From: Oceanithermus profundus DSM 14977
Lineage (GTDB): Bacteria; Deinococcota; Deinococci; Deinococcales; Marinithermaceae
NCBI RefSeq assembly: GCF_000183745.1
Contig: NC_014761.1
Location: 558,001 to 622,000 of the forward strand
Length of the DNA: 64,000 nucleotides
Reading direction: 5' to 3'
Shown: in pieces, positions 7,273-15,440 of the stretch
Layout: the number at the start of each line of letters is the position of its first letter
Numbering within the stretch: position 1 is the first letter of the stretch
Translations under genes and position numbers: made by a program
Notes under the pieces: model-generated
Told to the model about the DNA's origin: nothing
Seen by the model: the letters and a program-made list of their open reading frames with translations, nothing else
The model's database searches: none

Positions 7273-7980
7273 ATGAAAAAAACGACCTACATCCTCACGG
7301 CGGTACTCGGACTCACGGCGCTGGCTCTGGTCTTCGCGCAGGGCATGATGGGCGGCTACGGCTACCCGCAGGGTTCGGGCTACGGCTACGGCAGCGGCGG
7401 TTACGGCATGATGGGCGGTTACGGCGACGCCTCGCCCTGGGGCGGACCCGGCTACGGCATGGGCATGGGCATGGGGGGCTACGGCATGGGCGGCATGATG
7501 ATGGGCGGCGTCTACCTGCCCGACGCACGCCCGCTGGCCGAGGACGAAGCCAAGGCGCGGCTGCAGTCCTTCGTGGACCGCTTCGCCCCGGGGGCGCAGG
7601 TCCGCGACCTCATGGCCTTCTCGCAGAACTACTACGCCCAGATCGTGGACAAGGACGGCCGCGGCCTGGGTGAGGTGCTGGTCGACCGCTACACCGGCGC
7701 GGTCTACCCCGAACCCGGCCCCAACATGATGTGGAACCGCGGGCCCGCGGGCTGGGGCGTGCCGGCGCGCTACGACCTGGAGGCCGCGAAGCAGCTGGCC
7801 GAGAACTTCCTGGACGGCTTCCTGCCGGGCGCGCGGATCATGGAGGAGCAGGCCTTCTCGGGCTACTACACCTTCGACTTCGGCCGCGACGGCATCGAGG
7901 GCATGCTCTCGATCAACGCCTACACGGGCGAGGTCTGGGTGCACAGCTGGCACGGCCCCTTCCTCGGGGAAGACGAGTAG
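7273..7980 (+). CDS. secreted PepSY-domain protein with Met/Gly/Tyr-rich N-terminus
   Basis: A 235-residue protein with signal peptide (KKTTYILTAVLGLTALALVFA), then about 60 residues made almost only of Gly, Tyr and Met with repeated GGYGMM/GMGMGGYG units, then two PepSY-like repeats (about residues 85-150 and 165-230: EDEAKARLQSFVDRF...; LEAAKQLAENFLDGF...). Met-rich periplasmic tracts commonly bind Cu(I), and the next gene is a copper ATPase, so a copper-sequestering or sensing role is plausible but inferred. The start at 7273 has GGAGGT seven bases upstream. The promoter carries the same 11-bp repeat as the two-component operon. Confidence 0.75.
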   Translation: MKKTTYILTAVLGLTALALVFAQGMMGGYGYPQGSGYGYGSGGYGMMGGYGDASPWGGPGYGMGMGMGGYGMGGMMMGGVYLPDARPLAEDEAKARLQSFVDRFAPGAQVRDLMAFSQNYYAQIVDKDGRGLGEVLVDRYTGAVYPEPGPNMMWNRGPAGWGVPARYDLEAAKQLAENFLDGFLPGARIMEEQAFSGYYTFDFGRDGIEGMLSINAYTGEVWVHSWHGPFLGEDE

Positions 7981-8016
7981 CCTTGCGAAACGGCCCCAAG
8001 CGCTCGACCGTTCAAC

Positions 8017-8044
8017 CCCACCCCGGGAGGGGTGGGTGTATACT
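8017..8044 (+). promoter_or_regulatory. copA promoter with CsoR-like operator
   Basis: The inverted repeat CCCACCCC-GGGA-GGGGTGGG (8017-8036) sits directly upstream of a good -10, TATACT (8039-8044), covering the spot where a -35 would be. GC-rich inverted repeats with C-runs and G-runs upstream of copA are typical CsoR operators. No CsoR gene is in this window. Repressor identity is inferred. Confidence 0.55.
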
Positions 8045-8062
8045 TACCGGGAGGGGTGAGGC

Positions 8063-10810
8063 ATGAGTGAACGAAGCGTAACCATTGGCATCGAGGGCAT
8101 GACCTGCGCGAGTTGCGTGACCCGCGTGGAAAAGGCCCTGGCGCAGCAGCCCGGCGTCCGCAAGGCCAGCGTCAACCTGGCCACCGAGAAGGCGACCCTG
8201 GTCCTGGAGCCGGAGGCCGAGCTCGAGCCCCTACTCGAGGCGGTCCGCGAGGCGGGGTACACCCCGCGCGTGGAAACCGCGACGATCGGCATCGAGGGCA
8301 TGACCTGCGCGAGCTGCGTCTCGCGCGTGGAGCGCGCCCTTTCGAAACTCGACGGCGTGCTCGAGGCCACGGTCAACCTGGCCACCGAGAAGGCCACCGT
8401 GCGCTACCTGCCCGACACCGTCACCCTCGCGCGCATCGAGGCCGAGATCCGCGAAGCAGGGTACACCCCGGTGAGCCATGAGGAGGACGAGGCGGCCCCG
8501 ACCACGGACGCGACCCTGGCCGGTTTCGTGCGCGACCTGCGGCTGGCCACGCTGCTGACCGTTCCGCTGGTCATCATCAGCATGGGCCCCTTCGTCGTGC
8601 CCGCCTTGGGCGACTGGATGGAGGCGCTCGCACCCAAGCAGCTCTGGCGCTGGCTGGAGTTCGTGCTGGCGACGCCGGTCATCTTCTACGCCGGCCGGCG
8701 CTTCTTCCGCGGCGGCGTCGCCGAGCTGCGCCACAAGAGCCCGGGCATGAACACCCTGGTGATGTTCGGCACCTCGGCGGCCTACCTCTACTCGGTGCTG
8801 GCGCTGATCGCCCCGGGGTTGTTCCCCGAGGGCACGGCGCACACCTACTTTGAAGCCGCGGGCGTGATCGTCACGCTGATCCTCCTGGGCAAGTACCTGG
8901 AGGCCGTGGCCAAGGGGCGCACCTCGGAGGCCATCCGCAAACTGATGGAGCTGGGAGCCAAGAAGGCCCGGGTGGTGCGCGACGGGCAGGAGATCGAGCT
9001 GCCCATCGAGGCCGTGGTGCCCGGCGACCTGATCCGGGTGCGCCCGGGCGAGCGCATCCCCACCGACGGCGAGGTCGTCGAGGGTGAGGGGTACGTGGAC
9101 GAGTCGATGCTCACCGGCGAGCCGGTGCCGGTGCTCAAGCGCGCCGGCGACGCGGTGGTGGGCGGTACGGTCAACCAGAACGGCAGCCTGCTCTTCCGGG
9201 CGACGCGGGTCGGCGCGGACACCGTGCTCTCGCAGATCATCCGTATGGTCGAGGAGGCCCAGCAGTCCAAGCCGCCGGTGCAGGAGCTGGCCGACCGCAT
9301 CGCCGCGGTCTTCGTGCCCATCGTCCTCGTCGTCTCGGTCGTCACCTTCGCGGTCTGGATGTTGGTGGGGCCCGAACCCCGGCTCAACTACGCCTTCATC
9401 GCCTCGGTGAGCGTGCTGCTCATCGCCTGCCCCTGCGCCATGGGCCTGGCGACGCCCACGGCCATCATGGTCTCCAGCGGCCGCGGCGCCCAGATGGGCG
9501 TACTCTTCCGCAAGGGCGTGGCCATCGAGGGGCTCGCGCGCATCGGCACGGTGGTGCTCGACAAGACGGGGACGATCACCAAGGGCCGGCCCGAGCTGAC
9601 CGACCTGCGGACCGCTCCGGGGTGGCGTGAGGACGACCTGCTCACCCTGGCGGCCGCGGTGGAGAGCCTGAGCGAACACCCCATCGCCCAGGCCGTTCGC
9701 GAGCGCGCCGAAGGGCTGACGCTGCCCGAGGCCAGCGACTTCGAGGCCGTCCCCGGATTCGGAGCCCGCGCCCGCGTCGCCGGGCGCGAGGTCGCCGTGG
9801 GTGCGGCCCGGTACATGGAGCGTCTGGGCCTGGACACCGCCCGCTTCGCGGCGGAGCAGGCCCGGCTCGAGGACGCCGGCCGCACCGTGATCTACGTGGC
9901 GACCGATGGCGAGATCGCCGGCCTGATCGCGGTCAGCGACCCGGTCAAGGAGGGCAGCCAGGAGGCCGTCGCGGCCCTGCGCCGCGAGGGGCTGCACGTG
10001 GTCATGCTGACCGGTGACTCGGAGCGCACCGCCCGCGCGGTGGCCCGGGAGGTCGGCATCGACGAGGTGATCAGCGAGGTGCTGCCCGCGGACAAGGCCC
10101 AGGTGGTGCGCGACCTGCAGGCGAAGGGGCAGCGCGTCGCCTTCGTGGGCGACGGGATCAACGACGCCCCGGCGCTCGCAGGGGCCGACGTGGGCGTGGC
10201 CATCGGCACCGGCACCGACATCGCGGTCGAGGCCGGCGACGTGGTGCTGATGCAGGGCGACCTGCGCGCCGTGGTGCGCGCCCGGGCGCTGGCCAAGAAG
10301 ACGCTGTCCACGATCTACTGGAACTTCTTCTGGGCCTTCGGCTACAACACCGCCCTGATCCCGGTCGCCGCGGGGGTCTTCTACCCCTTCACCGGCCTGC
10401 TCCTGCAGCCGGCGCTGGCCGCGGGCGCGATGAGCCTCTCGAGCATCCTGGTGCTCACGAACTCGCTGCGCCTCCGTTACTTCCAGCCGCCGCAGTTCGC
10501 GGACGAGGCGGCCCCCGCGGCCCCCACGCCGCGCGCCGCGGCCACCGGGGCCCGGGTGCTGCTCTACACCAGCCCCGGCTGCCCCGACTGTGCGGCGGTG
10601 AAGGCCTGGCTAGAGGCGCGCGGCGTGGCCTACGAGGAGCGGGACCTGAGCCGCCCCGAGGTCGCCGACGAGGCCGTACGCAACTACGGGGTGCGCGTGG
10701 CCCCGATCACCGTGATCGACGGCCAGGCCCACTGGGGCACCTTCGCCGAGCAGCGGCGGGTGCTCGAGCAACGCCTGGGCGCCGGCGTGCCCGCCGAAGC
10801 GGCCAGTTGA
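8063..10810 (+). CDS. copA: copper-exporting P1B-type ATPase with C-terminal glutaredoxin-like domain
   Basis: A 915-residue fusion. Two heavy-metal-associated domains (GMTCASC at about 12-18 and 79-85) precede a full P1B-ATPase: membrane metal site CPC at about 456-458, phosphorylation motif DKTGT at about 500, SEHP nearby, MLTGD, and GDGINDAP at about 696. These are all intact, so Cu(I) export driven by ATP is expected at the cytoplasmic membrane. Residues about 831-905 are an extra thioredoxin-fold domain: [12 protein letters not shown] with CPDC at about 840-843 and a cis-Pro segment (VAPITVIDG), like NrdH/glutaredoxin. Most CopA proteins end before this. The gene stands alone between its own operator and a strong bidirectional terminator. 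Confidence 0.95.
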   Translation: MSERSVTIGIEGMTCASCVTRVEKALAQQPGVRKASVNLATEKATLVLEPEAELEPLLEAVREAGYTPRVETATIGIEGMTCASCVSRVERALSKLDGVLEATVNLATEKATVRYLPDTVTLARIEAEIREAGYTPVSHEEDEAAPTTDATLAGFVRDLRLATLLTVPLVIISMGPFVVPALGDWMEALAPKQLWRWLEFVLATPVIFYAGRRFFRGGVAELRHKSPGMNTLVMFGTSAAYLYSVLALIAPGLFPEGTAHTYFEAAGVIVTLILLGKYLEAVAKGRTSEAIRKLMELGAKKARVVRDGQEIELPIEAVVPGDLIRVRPGERIPTDGEVVEGEGYVDESMLTGEPVPVLKRAGDAVVGGTVNQNGSLLFRATRVGADTVLSQIIRMVEEAQQSKPPVQELADRIAAVFVPIVLVVSVVTFAVWMLVGPEPRLNYAFIASVSVLLIACPCAMGLATPTAIMVSSGRGAQMGVLFRKGVAIEGLARIGTVVLDKTGTITKGRPELTDLRTAPGWREDDLLTLAAAVESLSEHPIAQAVRERAEGLTLPEASDFEAVPGFGARARVAGREVAVGAARYMERLGLDTARFAAEQARLEDAGRTVIYVATDGEIAGLIAVSDPVKEGSQEAVAALRREGLHVVMLTGDSERTARAVAREVGIDEVISEVLPADKAQVVRDLQAKGQRVAFVGDGINDAPALAGADVGVAIGTGTDIAVEAGDVVLMQGDLRAVVRARALAKKTLSTIYWNFFWAFGYNTALIPVAAGVFYPFTGLLLQPALAAGAMSLSSILVLTNSLRLRYFQPPQFADEAAPAAPTPRAAATGARVLLYTSPGCPDCAAVKAWLEARGVAYEERDLSRPEVADEAVRNYGVRVAPITVIDGQAHWGTFAEQRRVLEQRLGAGVPAEAAS

Positions 10811-10826
10811 ACGCGGCCCCAACCAA

Positions 10827-10856
10827 GAAAAAGCAGGCCCGCGGGCCTGCTTTTTC
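10827..10856. terminator. bidirectional terminator between copA and HU gene
   Basis: A perfect 30-bp palindrome (GAAAAAGCAGGCCCG and its complement) lies between two convergent genes. It ends in a T-run on either strand, so it should terminate both copA and the HU gene. Confidence 0.9.
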
Positions 10857-10867
10857 GCGTACGGTCT

Positions 10868-11164
10868 TTATACGCGGACTTTTTCCTTCAGCGCCTTGCC
10901 GGGTTTGAAGGCCGGGTACTTGGAGGCGGGGATCTTGATCTTCTCGGTGGTGCCGGGCTTCACGCCGGTGCGGGCCTTGCGCTTGCGCACCTCGAAGGTC
11001 CCGAAGCCGGTGAGCTGCACCTTGTAGTCGCGGTCGAGGAAGGTGGCGATCTCGTCGAGGAAGGTATCGATGCAGGCCTTCGCGTCCTTCTTCTTCAGCC
11101 CGGTGATCTCGGCGACGTGGTTGACCAGATCCGATTTCGTAACCGTCTTCTTCTTGTTTGCCAT
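10868..11164 (-). CDS. hup: HU family DNA-binding protein
   Basis: A 98-residue nucleoid protein. It begins MANKKKTVTKSDLV, has the conserved GFGTFEVRKRKARTG beta-arm base and ends with the PAFKPGKALKEKV motif diagnostic of HU. A Lys-rich N-terminal extension of a few residues resembles Deinococcus-Thermus HU. It binds and bends duplex DNA without strong sequence preference. I chose the ATG at 11164 because of the strong AAGGAGGTG site just upstream; earlier in-frame codons lie in the promoter. Monocistronic, with its own -35/-10 and terminator. Confidence 0.95.
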   Translation of the reverse strand: MANKKKTVTKSDLVNHVAEITGLKKKDAKACIDTFLDEIATFLDRDYKVQLTGFGTFEVRKRKARTGVKPGTTEKIKIPASKYPAFKPGKALKEKVRV

Positions 11165-11198
11165 ACGTACACCTCCTTGAATATTGCTTTCCTTACGG

Positions 11199-11228
11199 AC
11201 TATACCACGCCTCGCCCCCAAAATTCAA
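11199..11228 (-). promoter_or_regulatory. HU gene promoter
   Basis: On the minus strand, TTGAAT (11228-11223) and TATAGT (11204-11199) are separated by 18 bp, a good housekeeping promoter with a leader of roughly 30 nt before the HU start. The -35 overlaps the end of the plsC gene. Confidence 0.65.
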
Positions 11229-11923
11229 GCCTGGTCCGCGTTTTCTGGCGTTTCTTGCTGTAAGGTTGTTTTTTTCAAGTATCCTTCCGGTAAGTAATCC
11301 TTGGGCAGCAACCGGGCCACCGCGGCCTCAATTTGGCGCGTCGCCGCTTCCAGGTGGGCCTTGTCGAGCCGGCCCTCGGCCCCGCCCAGATCGATGGGAT
11401 CGCCGATGACGACGCGTATCCTGCCCCCCAGGCGCGGCCTGCGCCCCGGAGGCCAGACCTCGCGGGTGCCGACGATGGCCACCGGCAGGACACGGGCTCC
11501 GGTGCGCAGCGCAATCGCCGCGGCGCCCGTCTTGAAGGGTTCCAGGTGGCCGCTGCGGCTGCGCCGGCCTTCAGGAAAGATTCCGAACGCCATGCCGGCG
11601 CGCAGCGCCCGGATGGCGGCCTTGACGGCCGCCAGGTCGCCGGAGCCGCGTTCCACCGGGATGGCGTAGAGCTTGCGCAGCAGCCAGCCCAGACCGGGGA
11701 TGCGGAAGAGGTCGCCGCGGGCGATGAAGGCGATGGGGCGGGGCAGGACCACCCCGATCACCAGCGGATCGATGAAGGAGTGGTGGTTGGCGGCGATGAC
11801 GACGGGCCCCTCGGGGGGGACGCGGTCCGCCCCTTCCACCTCGATGCGGTAGAGGAGGCGCAGCAAGCCGCGCACGATCCGTTTGACCGTGCGGTAGACG
11901 AGGTTCGGACGCGACCGGGCCAC
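11225..11923 (-). CDS. plsC: 1-acyl-sn-glycerol-3-phosphate acyltransferase
   Basis: A protein of about 232 residues with the PlsC motifs: NHHSFID (the HX4D catalytic block), FPEGRRSRSG (phosphate-binding block III) and the later TGARVLPVAI region. It acylates lysophosphatidic acid at the sn-2 position to make phosphatidic acid at the inner face of the membrane. The GTG at 11923 is the first usable start after the stop of the upstream endonuclease V gene (8-bp gap); the ribosome site is weak. The last gene of a minus-strand trio with nfi and the SIS gene. Confidence 0.85.
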   Translation of the reverse strand: MARSRPNLVYRTVKRIVRGLLRLLYRIEVEGADRVPPEGPVVIAANHHSFIDPLVIGVVLPRPIAFIARGDLFRIPGLGWLLRKLYAIPVERGSGDLAAVKAAIRALRAGMAFGIFPEGRRSRSGHLEPFKTGAAAIALRTGARVLPVAIVGTREVWPPGRRPRLGGRIRVVIGDPIDLGGAEGRLDKAHLEAATRQIEAAVARLLPKDYLPEGYLKKTTLQQETPENADQA

Positions 11924-11931
11924 AATTCGTT

Positions 11932-12663
11932 TTACCCGATATCCTGGCGGCCGACCAGGCCCAGCCGCCGCGCCCGGCCCGCCCAGAGGTGGGCCTGGCG
12001 CAGGGGCTCGGGCAGCTTCGTCTTTCGCGGCAGGGCGAGCACGGCCGCGAGTGCCTCGTTCATGCCGATGCGGTGCCCCGGGGAGACGTAGACGGGCTTC
12101 ACCCGCGTCCGGGTGCGCACCACCCAGCCCACCTGCCGCCCCCGGACGCAGGGGGTGCCGACGGGGGCGTTCTCGGCGCAGAGCGGCACGGCGGCGCCGG
12201 CTTCCTCGGCGAGGGCGCCCACGGGCTCGCCGAAGAGGCGGCTCTTGGCGACGCCCAGGCTGGAGAGCCCGGTGTGCACCCCCAGATGGGCGGCGATGCC
12301 CAGGCCGCGGGGGTGGGCGATGCCCTGGCCGTCCACCAGCAGCGCGTCCGGCTCGGCCCCCAGAGCCTCGAGCGCGGCCAGGTAGACCGGCGCCTCGCGG
12401 AAGGAGAGGTAGCCGGGCACGTAGGGGAAGACCTCGTCCGCCGCTACGCGGGCGACCCCGACGGCCAGCACCCGCCCGGCCGCCACGTCCCACAGCACCG
12501 CCGCGGCCACCAGGGGGCCGCCCCGGCGGATCGAGGCGTCGAGCGCGGCCAGCCGCCGCACCCCCGCCCAGCTCCCGGCGAGTTCGACGCGGGCGGTCAG
12601 CTCCCGTTGCAATGCGCCCGCCGCCGCGAGGTCCACAGGGCGGGGAAAGGGCGGCGGTTTCAC
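11932..12663 (-). CDS. nfi: endonuclease V (deoxyinosine 3' endonuclease)
   Basis: A 243-residue protein with the endonuclease V signatures: an early LAALDAS metal-site Asp, VDGQGIAHPRGLGIAAHLG in the middle (canonical VDGHGxAHPR block) and SPGHRIGMNEA near the end. The enzyme cuts one phosphodiester 3' of deoxyinosine, starting repair of deaminated adenine, which is frequent at high temperature. The GTG start overlaps the stop of the upstream gene (GTGA). Confidence 0.92.
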   Translation of the reverse strand: MKPPPFPRPVDLAAAGALQRELTARVELAGSWAGVRRLAALDASIRRGGPLVAAAVLWDVAAGRVLAVGVARVAADEVFPYVPGYLSFREAPVYLAALEALGAEPDALLVDGQGIAHPRGLGIAAHLGVHTGLSSLGVAKSRLFGEPVGALAEEAGAAVPLCAENAPVGTPCVRGRQVGWVVRTRTRVKPVYVSPGHRIGMNEALAAVLALPRKTKLPEPLRQAHLWAGRARRLGLVGRQDIG

Positions 12664-13547
12664 GCCTCTTCGCGCAACCGCGCCAGCACCTCGGCGTCGG
12701 CGGGGTTGCGGCCGTAGAGGATGGCCAGGTAGTACGAAGCCCAGGCGACGAAGTACCAGGCGGCCATCATCTCGGGGATCAGCCCCTCGGCCGGGGGTTC
12801 GGGAAGCTCGAGCACGGTGTCCACTCGCGTTTCCAGGATCTCGACGGCCAGGCGGGTGCGCTCGTCCTCGCCCACCACCACCGCGGCCAGCGGGTCGCCC
12901 TGCTCGTGCCGCGCCTCCAGCGCGGTGATGAAGAACTCGAGGCTTCCCGGCGGCGGGGCGATGGAGAGGCTGCCGGCGATGCGGGCGAAGGTCTGCTGCA
13001 GCGCGGCCGCCAGCCCGCGGTAGCGCTCGGAGACCACCCAGACGGGGATGCGTTCGATCAGGTTCCAGGCGAAGAACTTGGCGGGGTTGTCCTCGGTGGG
13101 CACCTCGGGCGCCAGCCCCGCGGCCAGCGCTTCGAGGGCGCGATCCACACGGGTTCCCGCCTCGGCCTCGCCCGTGGCCTCCTGCAGGAAGCGCAGGTAG
13201 CGGTAAGGGCTGAGCGGGTGGGGCTCCACCGGCACGTCCACCGCGTCGCCGAAGCCCACGCGCACCACCCGCGCGCCGCTGGCCTCGGCCGCGGCCACCG
13301 CACCGGCGGCCGCCCCCAGGTCGAGCCCGCCCTGCAGCACGAACTGGGTGCCGCCCTCGGTCATCAGCCGGGGGATCCAGAGGTGGGCCAGCTCCGCGGG
13401 CCACCAGGCCTCCCCGAAGCCGACCACCCCGTAGGGGGCGGGGTAGGCCTCGCGGGGGGCGGGGAAGCTGCCCACCAACCCGGTGAGGTCCCGGTGCAGC
13501 TGCCGTTCGTCGACCTTGTAGTCCTCGTGGGCGTCGAGGTTGCGCAT
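12660..13547 (-). CDS. SIS-family phosphoglucose/phosphomannose isomerase-like protein
   Basis: A 295-residue protein with an N-terminal half resembling a SIS sugar-phosphate domain and a C-terminal half like the bacterial PGI/PMI C-terminal domain (KFFAWNLIERIPVWVVSERY; FFITALEARHEQGDP). Family members interconvert glucose-6-P, fructose-6-P and mannose-6-P. Canonical PGI/PMI active-site residues are hard to verify by eye, so substrate is uncertain. It begins with ATG 6 nt downstream of a TAGGCT -10 (minus strand, 13559-13554), so the message is probably leaderless. First gene of the SIS-nfi-plsC unit. Confidence 0.7.
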   Translation of the reverse strand: MRNLDAHEDYKVDERQLHRDLTGLVGSFPAPREAYPAPYGVVGFGEAWWPAELAHLWIPRLMTEGGTQFVLQGGLDLGAAAGAVAAAEASGARVVRVGFGDAVDVPVEPHPLSPYRYLRFLQEATGEAEAGTRVDRALEALAAGLAPEVPTEDNPAKFFAWNLIERIPVWVVSERYRGLAAALQQTFARIAGSLSIAPPPGSLEFFITALEARHEQGDPLAAVVVGEDERTRLAVEILETRVDTVLELPEPPAEGLIPEMMAAWYFVAWASYYLAILYGRNPADAEVLARLREEA

Positions 13548-13971
13548 AGGTTCAGCCTAGCAGGTGAAGCCGGGGCGTGGATTCCTCTAACCCTTGACGC
13601 CTTTGAGAATCCAGAGCCCCTTGCCGGTCGTGAAGGCGAGCGGGCCAACATGACAGATGCGCAGGAGGAGGTCGAAGCGCCGGCCTTCCCGGTAAATGCC
13701 GAGGCCGGGATGGCAAGGAGCCTCAACGCGGCGACCCCCAGGCCCTTCAGGAGCCTGGTTGCGGACCGAGCATGAGCCAATCCAACGGCCCACGCCGCAC
13801 GGGCGCTGCGGGGGGGTGCGCTCAAAGATGGGGTCGGGCAAAAGCGGCATCGCGATGACCCAAGCCGCCACAACGGTTCTTCGAACCCCCGACTTGGGAC
13901 ATGCGTACGCGGCGACCCCACGGCCATGACCCTGGAAAGGGCTCATTTTCCTGGCATATAACGGTAACAGC
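13548..13971. other. gene-free spacer between divergent genes, possible eroded frame
   Basis: About 420 bp with lower apparent coding quality than the surroundings. It contains the SIS gene -10 (13554-13559) and the -10 of the next gene (TATAAC, 13957-13962). On the minus strand a stretch near 13590-13720 reads as plausible protein ending ILKGVKG and stop, and an overlapping frame continues it upstream (LLKGLGVAALRLLA), as if a frameshift broke a former gene. I cannot name a family. Short direct repeats of GCGGCGACCCC occur near 13730 and 13910. Confidence 0.3.
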
Positions 13972-14616
13972 ATGCGGACCGGACGAAAGCCCCTCCTCTT
14001 GATTCTCGCCTTAGCACTCGCGACGGCGCTCTCTGGTTGCCTTGAGACCGAGGCCAAGCTGACCTGGCACCCCGACGGCTCGATCGACCTCAAGCTGCGG
14101 CTCGAGGGCGACGCGCTCTCGGGGCAGGGGGGGCGGATCGCCGAAGAGCTGCGTTTGGGCGGTTTTCGCGACGTGCGCCTCTCGGCCACCCGCCTCAGCG
14201 CGGTGCAGCCGCTCAAGCTGGCGGGCTGGGACCGGTTCAGCGGTTGGCTGCCGGGCCGCTTCGCCTACGCCGACCGCAGCGGCCTGGTCTTCTCGCGCAC
14301 CAGCTGGGTCGTCTTCGAGGACTACGCCCTCGCCGGGACCCTCGACGTGGGCCGGATCGCCGAGCTGCCGTCGTTCGTGCGGGCGTTGGGACTGCCCTTC
14401 GTCTTTAAGGTCGAGGCCCCTTGGCCCGCCCTCAGCAGCAACGCCACCCGCGTGGAGGGGCGCACCTACGTTTGGCAGGCCCGACTGGGGCAGCCCTTCC
14501 CGGTGCGCATCGTCTACCGCCGCTGGTTCCCGGAGCGGGCCCTCGCGCTCGCCCTCGCCCTGGGCGCGCTCAGCCTAGTTCTTTGGCGTAGGTCACGACG
14601 GCGTCGGCGAGTTTGA
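13972..14616 (+). CDS. LPPM-like (DUF3153) lipoprotein with C-terminal membrane helix
   Basis: A 214-residue protein with a lipoprotein signal (LALATALSGC; Cys about residue 23), a beta-rich ectodomain typical of DUF3153/LPPM proteins (LETEAKLTWHPDGSIDLKLRLEGD) and a C-terminal hydrophobic helix followed by an Arg-rich tail (WRRSRRRRR). It is thus tethered at both ends, with the domain outside the cytoplasmic membrane. The function is unknown. The ATG lies 9 nt after a TATAAC -10 and lacks a ribosome site. Its 3' end overlaps the convergent acetyltransferase gene by 47 bp. Confidence 0.65.
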   Translation: MRTGRKPLLLILALALATALSGCLETEAKLTWHPDGSIDLKLRLEGDALSGQGGRIAEELRLGGFRDVRLSATRLSAVQPLKLAGWDRFSGWLPGRFAYADRSGLVFSRTSWVVFEDYALAGTLDVGRIAELPSFVRALGLPFVFKVEAPWPALSSNATRVEGRTYVWQARLGQPFPVRIVYRRWFPERALALALALGALSLVLWRRSRRRRRV

Positions 14617-15415
14617 ACCCCAACCGTTCGTAGAGGGCGATGGCCGCCTTCTCGTGATCGTGGGCGCGTACCTTGAGCTCGCGGGCCCCGCCGTCGAAGG
14701 CGCGGTCCGCCGCCGCGGCCAGCAGCGCCCGCCCCACGCCGCGCCCCCGGGCCTCGGGAACGACGCCCAGGTAGGCGATCTCGGCGGTGTCGGGGGTCGT
14801 CTCCAGCTCCACCAGCCCCACCGGGCGGTCCCCTTCGAAGGCGTACCACAGGTGCACGTCGGGGCGCTGGAAGTGCTCGATCAGCTCGAGCGCCGACCAG
14901 CCCAGGCGCAGGCTCCAGGCGTCCTCGCTCCTGCGGTACAGCTCGCAGTAGACTTCCGGGTCCAGGTTCTCCACGCGCGCGATGCGCACCCCTTCGGGCG
15001 GGGGGTAGGCGAGGTCGCGCGGGGGCGTGGTGAAGAAGTAGGAGGTGTGCACCGGGGCGTAGCCCCACGTCTGCAGCGCCGCGCGCAGGCTTTGGTTGGC
15101 CTCGTGCGGGAAGGCGTAGAGGGTGTGCCAGCCGCGGGCCACCGCTTCGCGGTCGGCGCGTTCGAGGAGGGGCGCGGGGTCGGCGTCCTGCACCAGCGGC
15201 CCCTCGAGGGCGCCGCCCTGGCGGAAGGGGTAGAGCGCGGCGTAGCCGGCGAGCCGCTCGCCCAGCTCCAGGACCCACCCTTCGTCGGCGGCCCACCAGA
15301 GCTCGTCCTCGCTGCGGGCTTCGGGCGCGAGCACCCGCCGCGCGGGGTCGGCGTCCATCCAGCGCAGCAGCGCGAGCAGACCGCTCAGGTCTTCGGGGCG
15401 CACCGGCCGTACCAT
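14570..15415 (-). CDS. tandem GNAT-family N-acetyltransferase
   Basis: A 281-residue protein with two GNAT folds. The second (about residues 145-275) has a clear acetyl-CoA motif A, AEIAYLGVVPEARGRGVGRALL, and the NEKAxxLYERLGF-type ending (EKAAIALYERLGF). The first is degenerate. The arrangement resembles mycothiol acetyltransferase MshD and other two-domain GNATs, but substrate is unknown. The ATG lies 10 nt after TACAAT on the minus strand. The 3' end overlaps the convergent lipoprotein gene. Confidence 0.8.
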   Translation of the reverse strand: MVRPVRPEDLSGLLALLRWMDADPARRVLAPEARSEDELWWAADEGWVLELGERLAGYAALYPFRQGGALEGPLVQDADPAPLLERADREAVARGWHTLYAFPHEANQSLRAALQTWGYAPVHTSYFFTTPPRDLAYPPPEGVRIARVENLDPEVYCELYRRSEDAWSLRLGWSALELIEHFQRPDVHLWYAFEGDRPVGLVELETTPDTAEIAYLGVVPEARGRGVGRALLAAAADRAFDGGARELKVRAHDHEKAAIALYERLGFKLADAVVTYAKELG

Positions 15416-15440
15416 GGTTGCCTTGATTGTAGCACCGCGC

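Noticed and set aside
8231-9997. Long minus-strand frame opposite copA
   Set aside because: Antisense shadow of the ATPase; no family motifs, composition rich in Arg, Gly and His.
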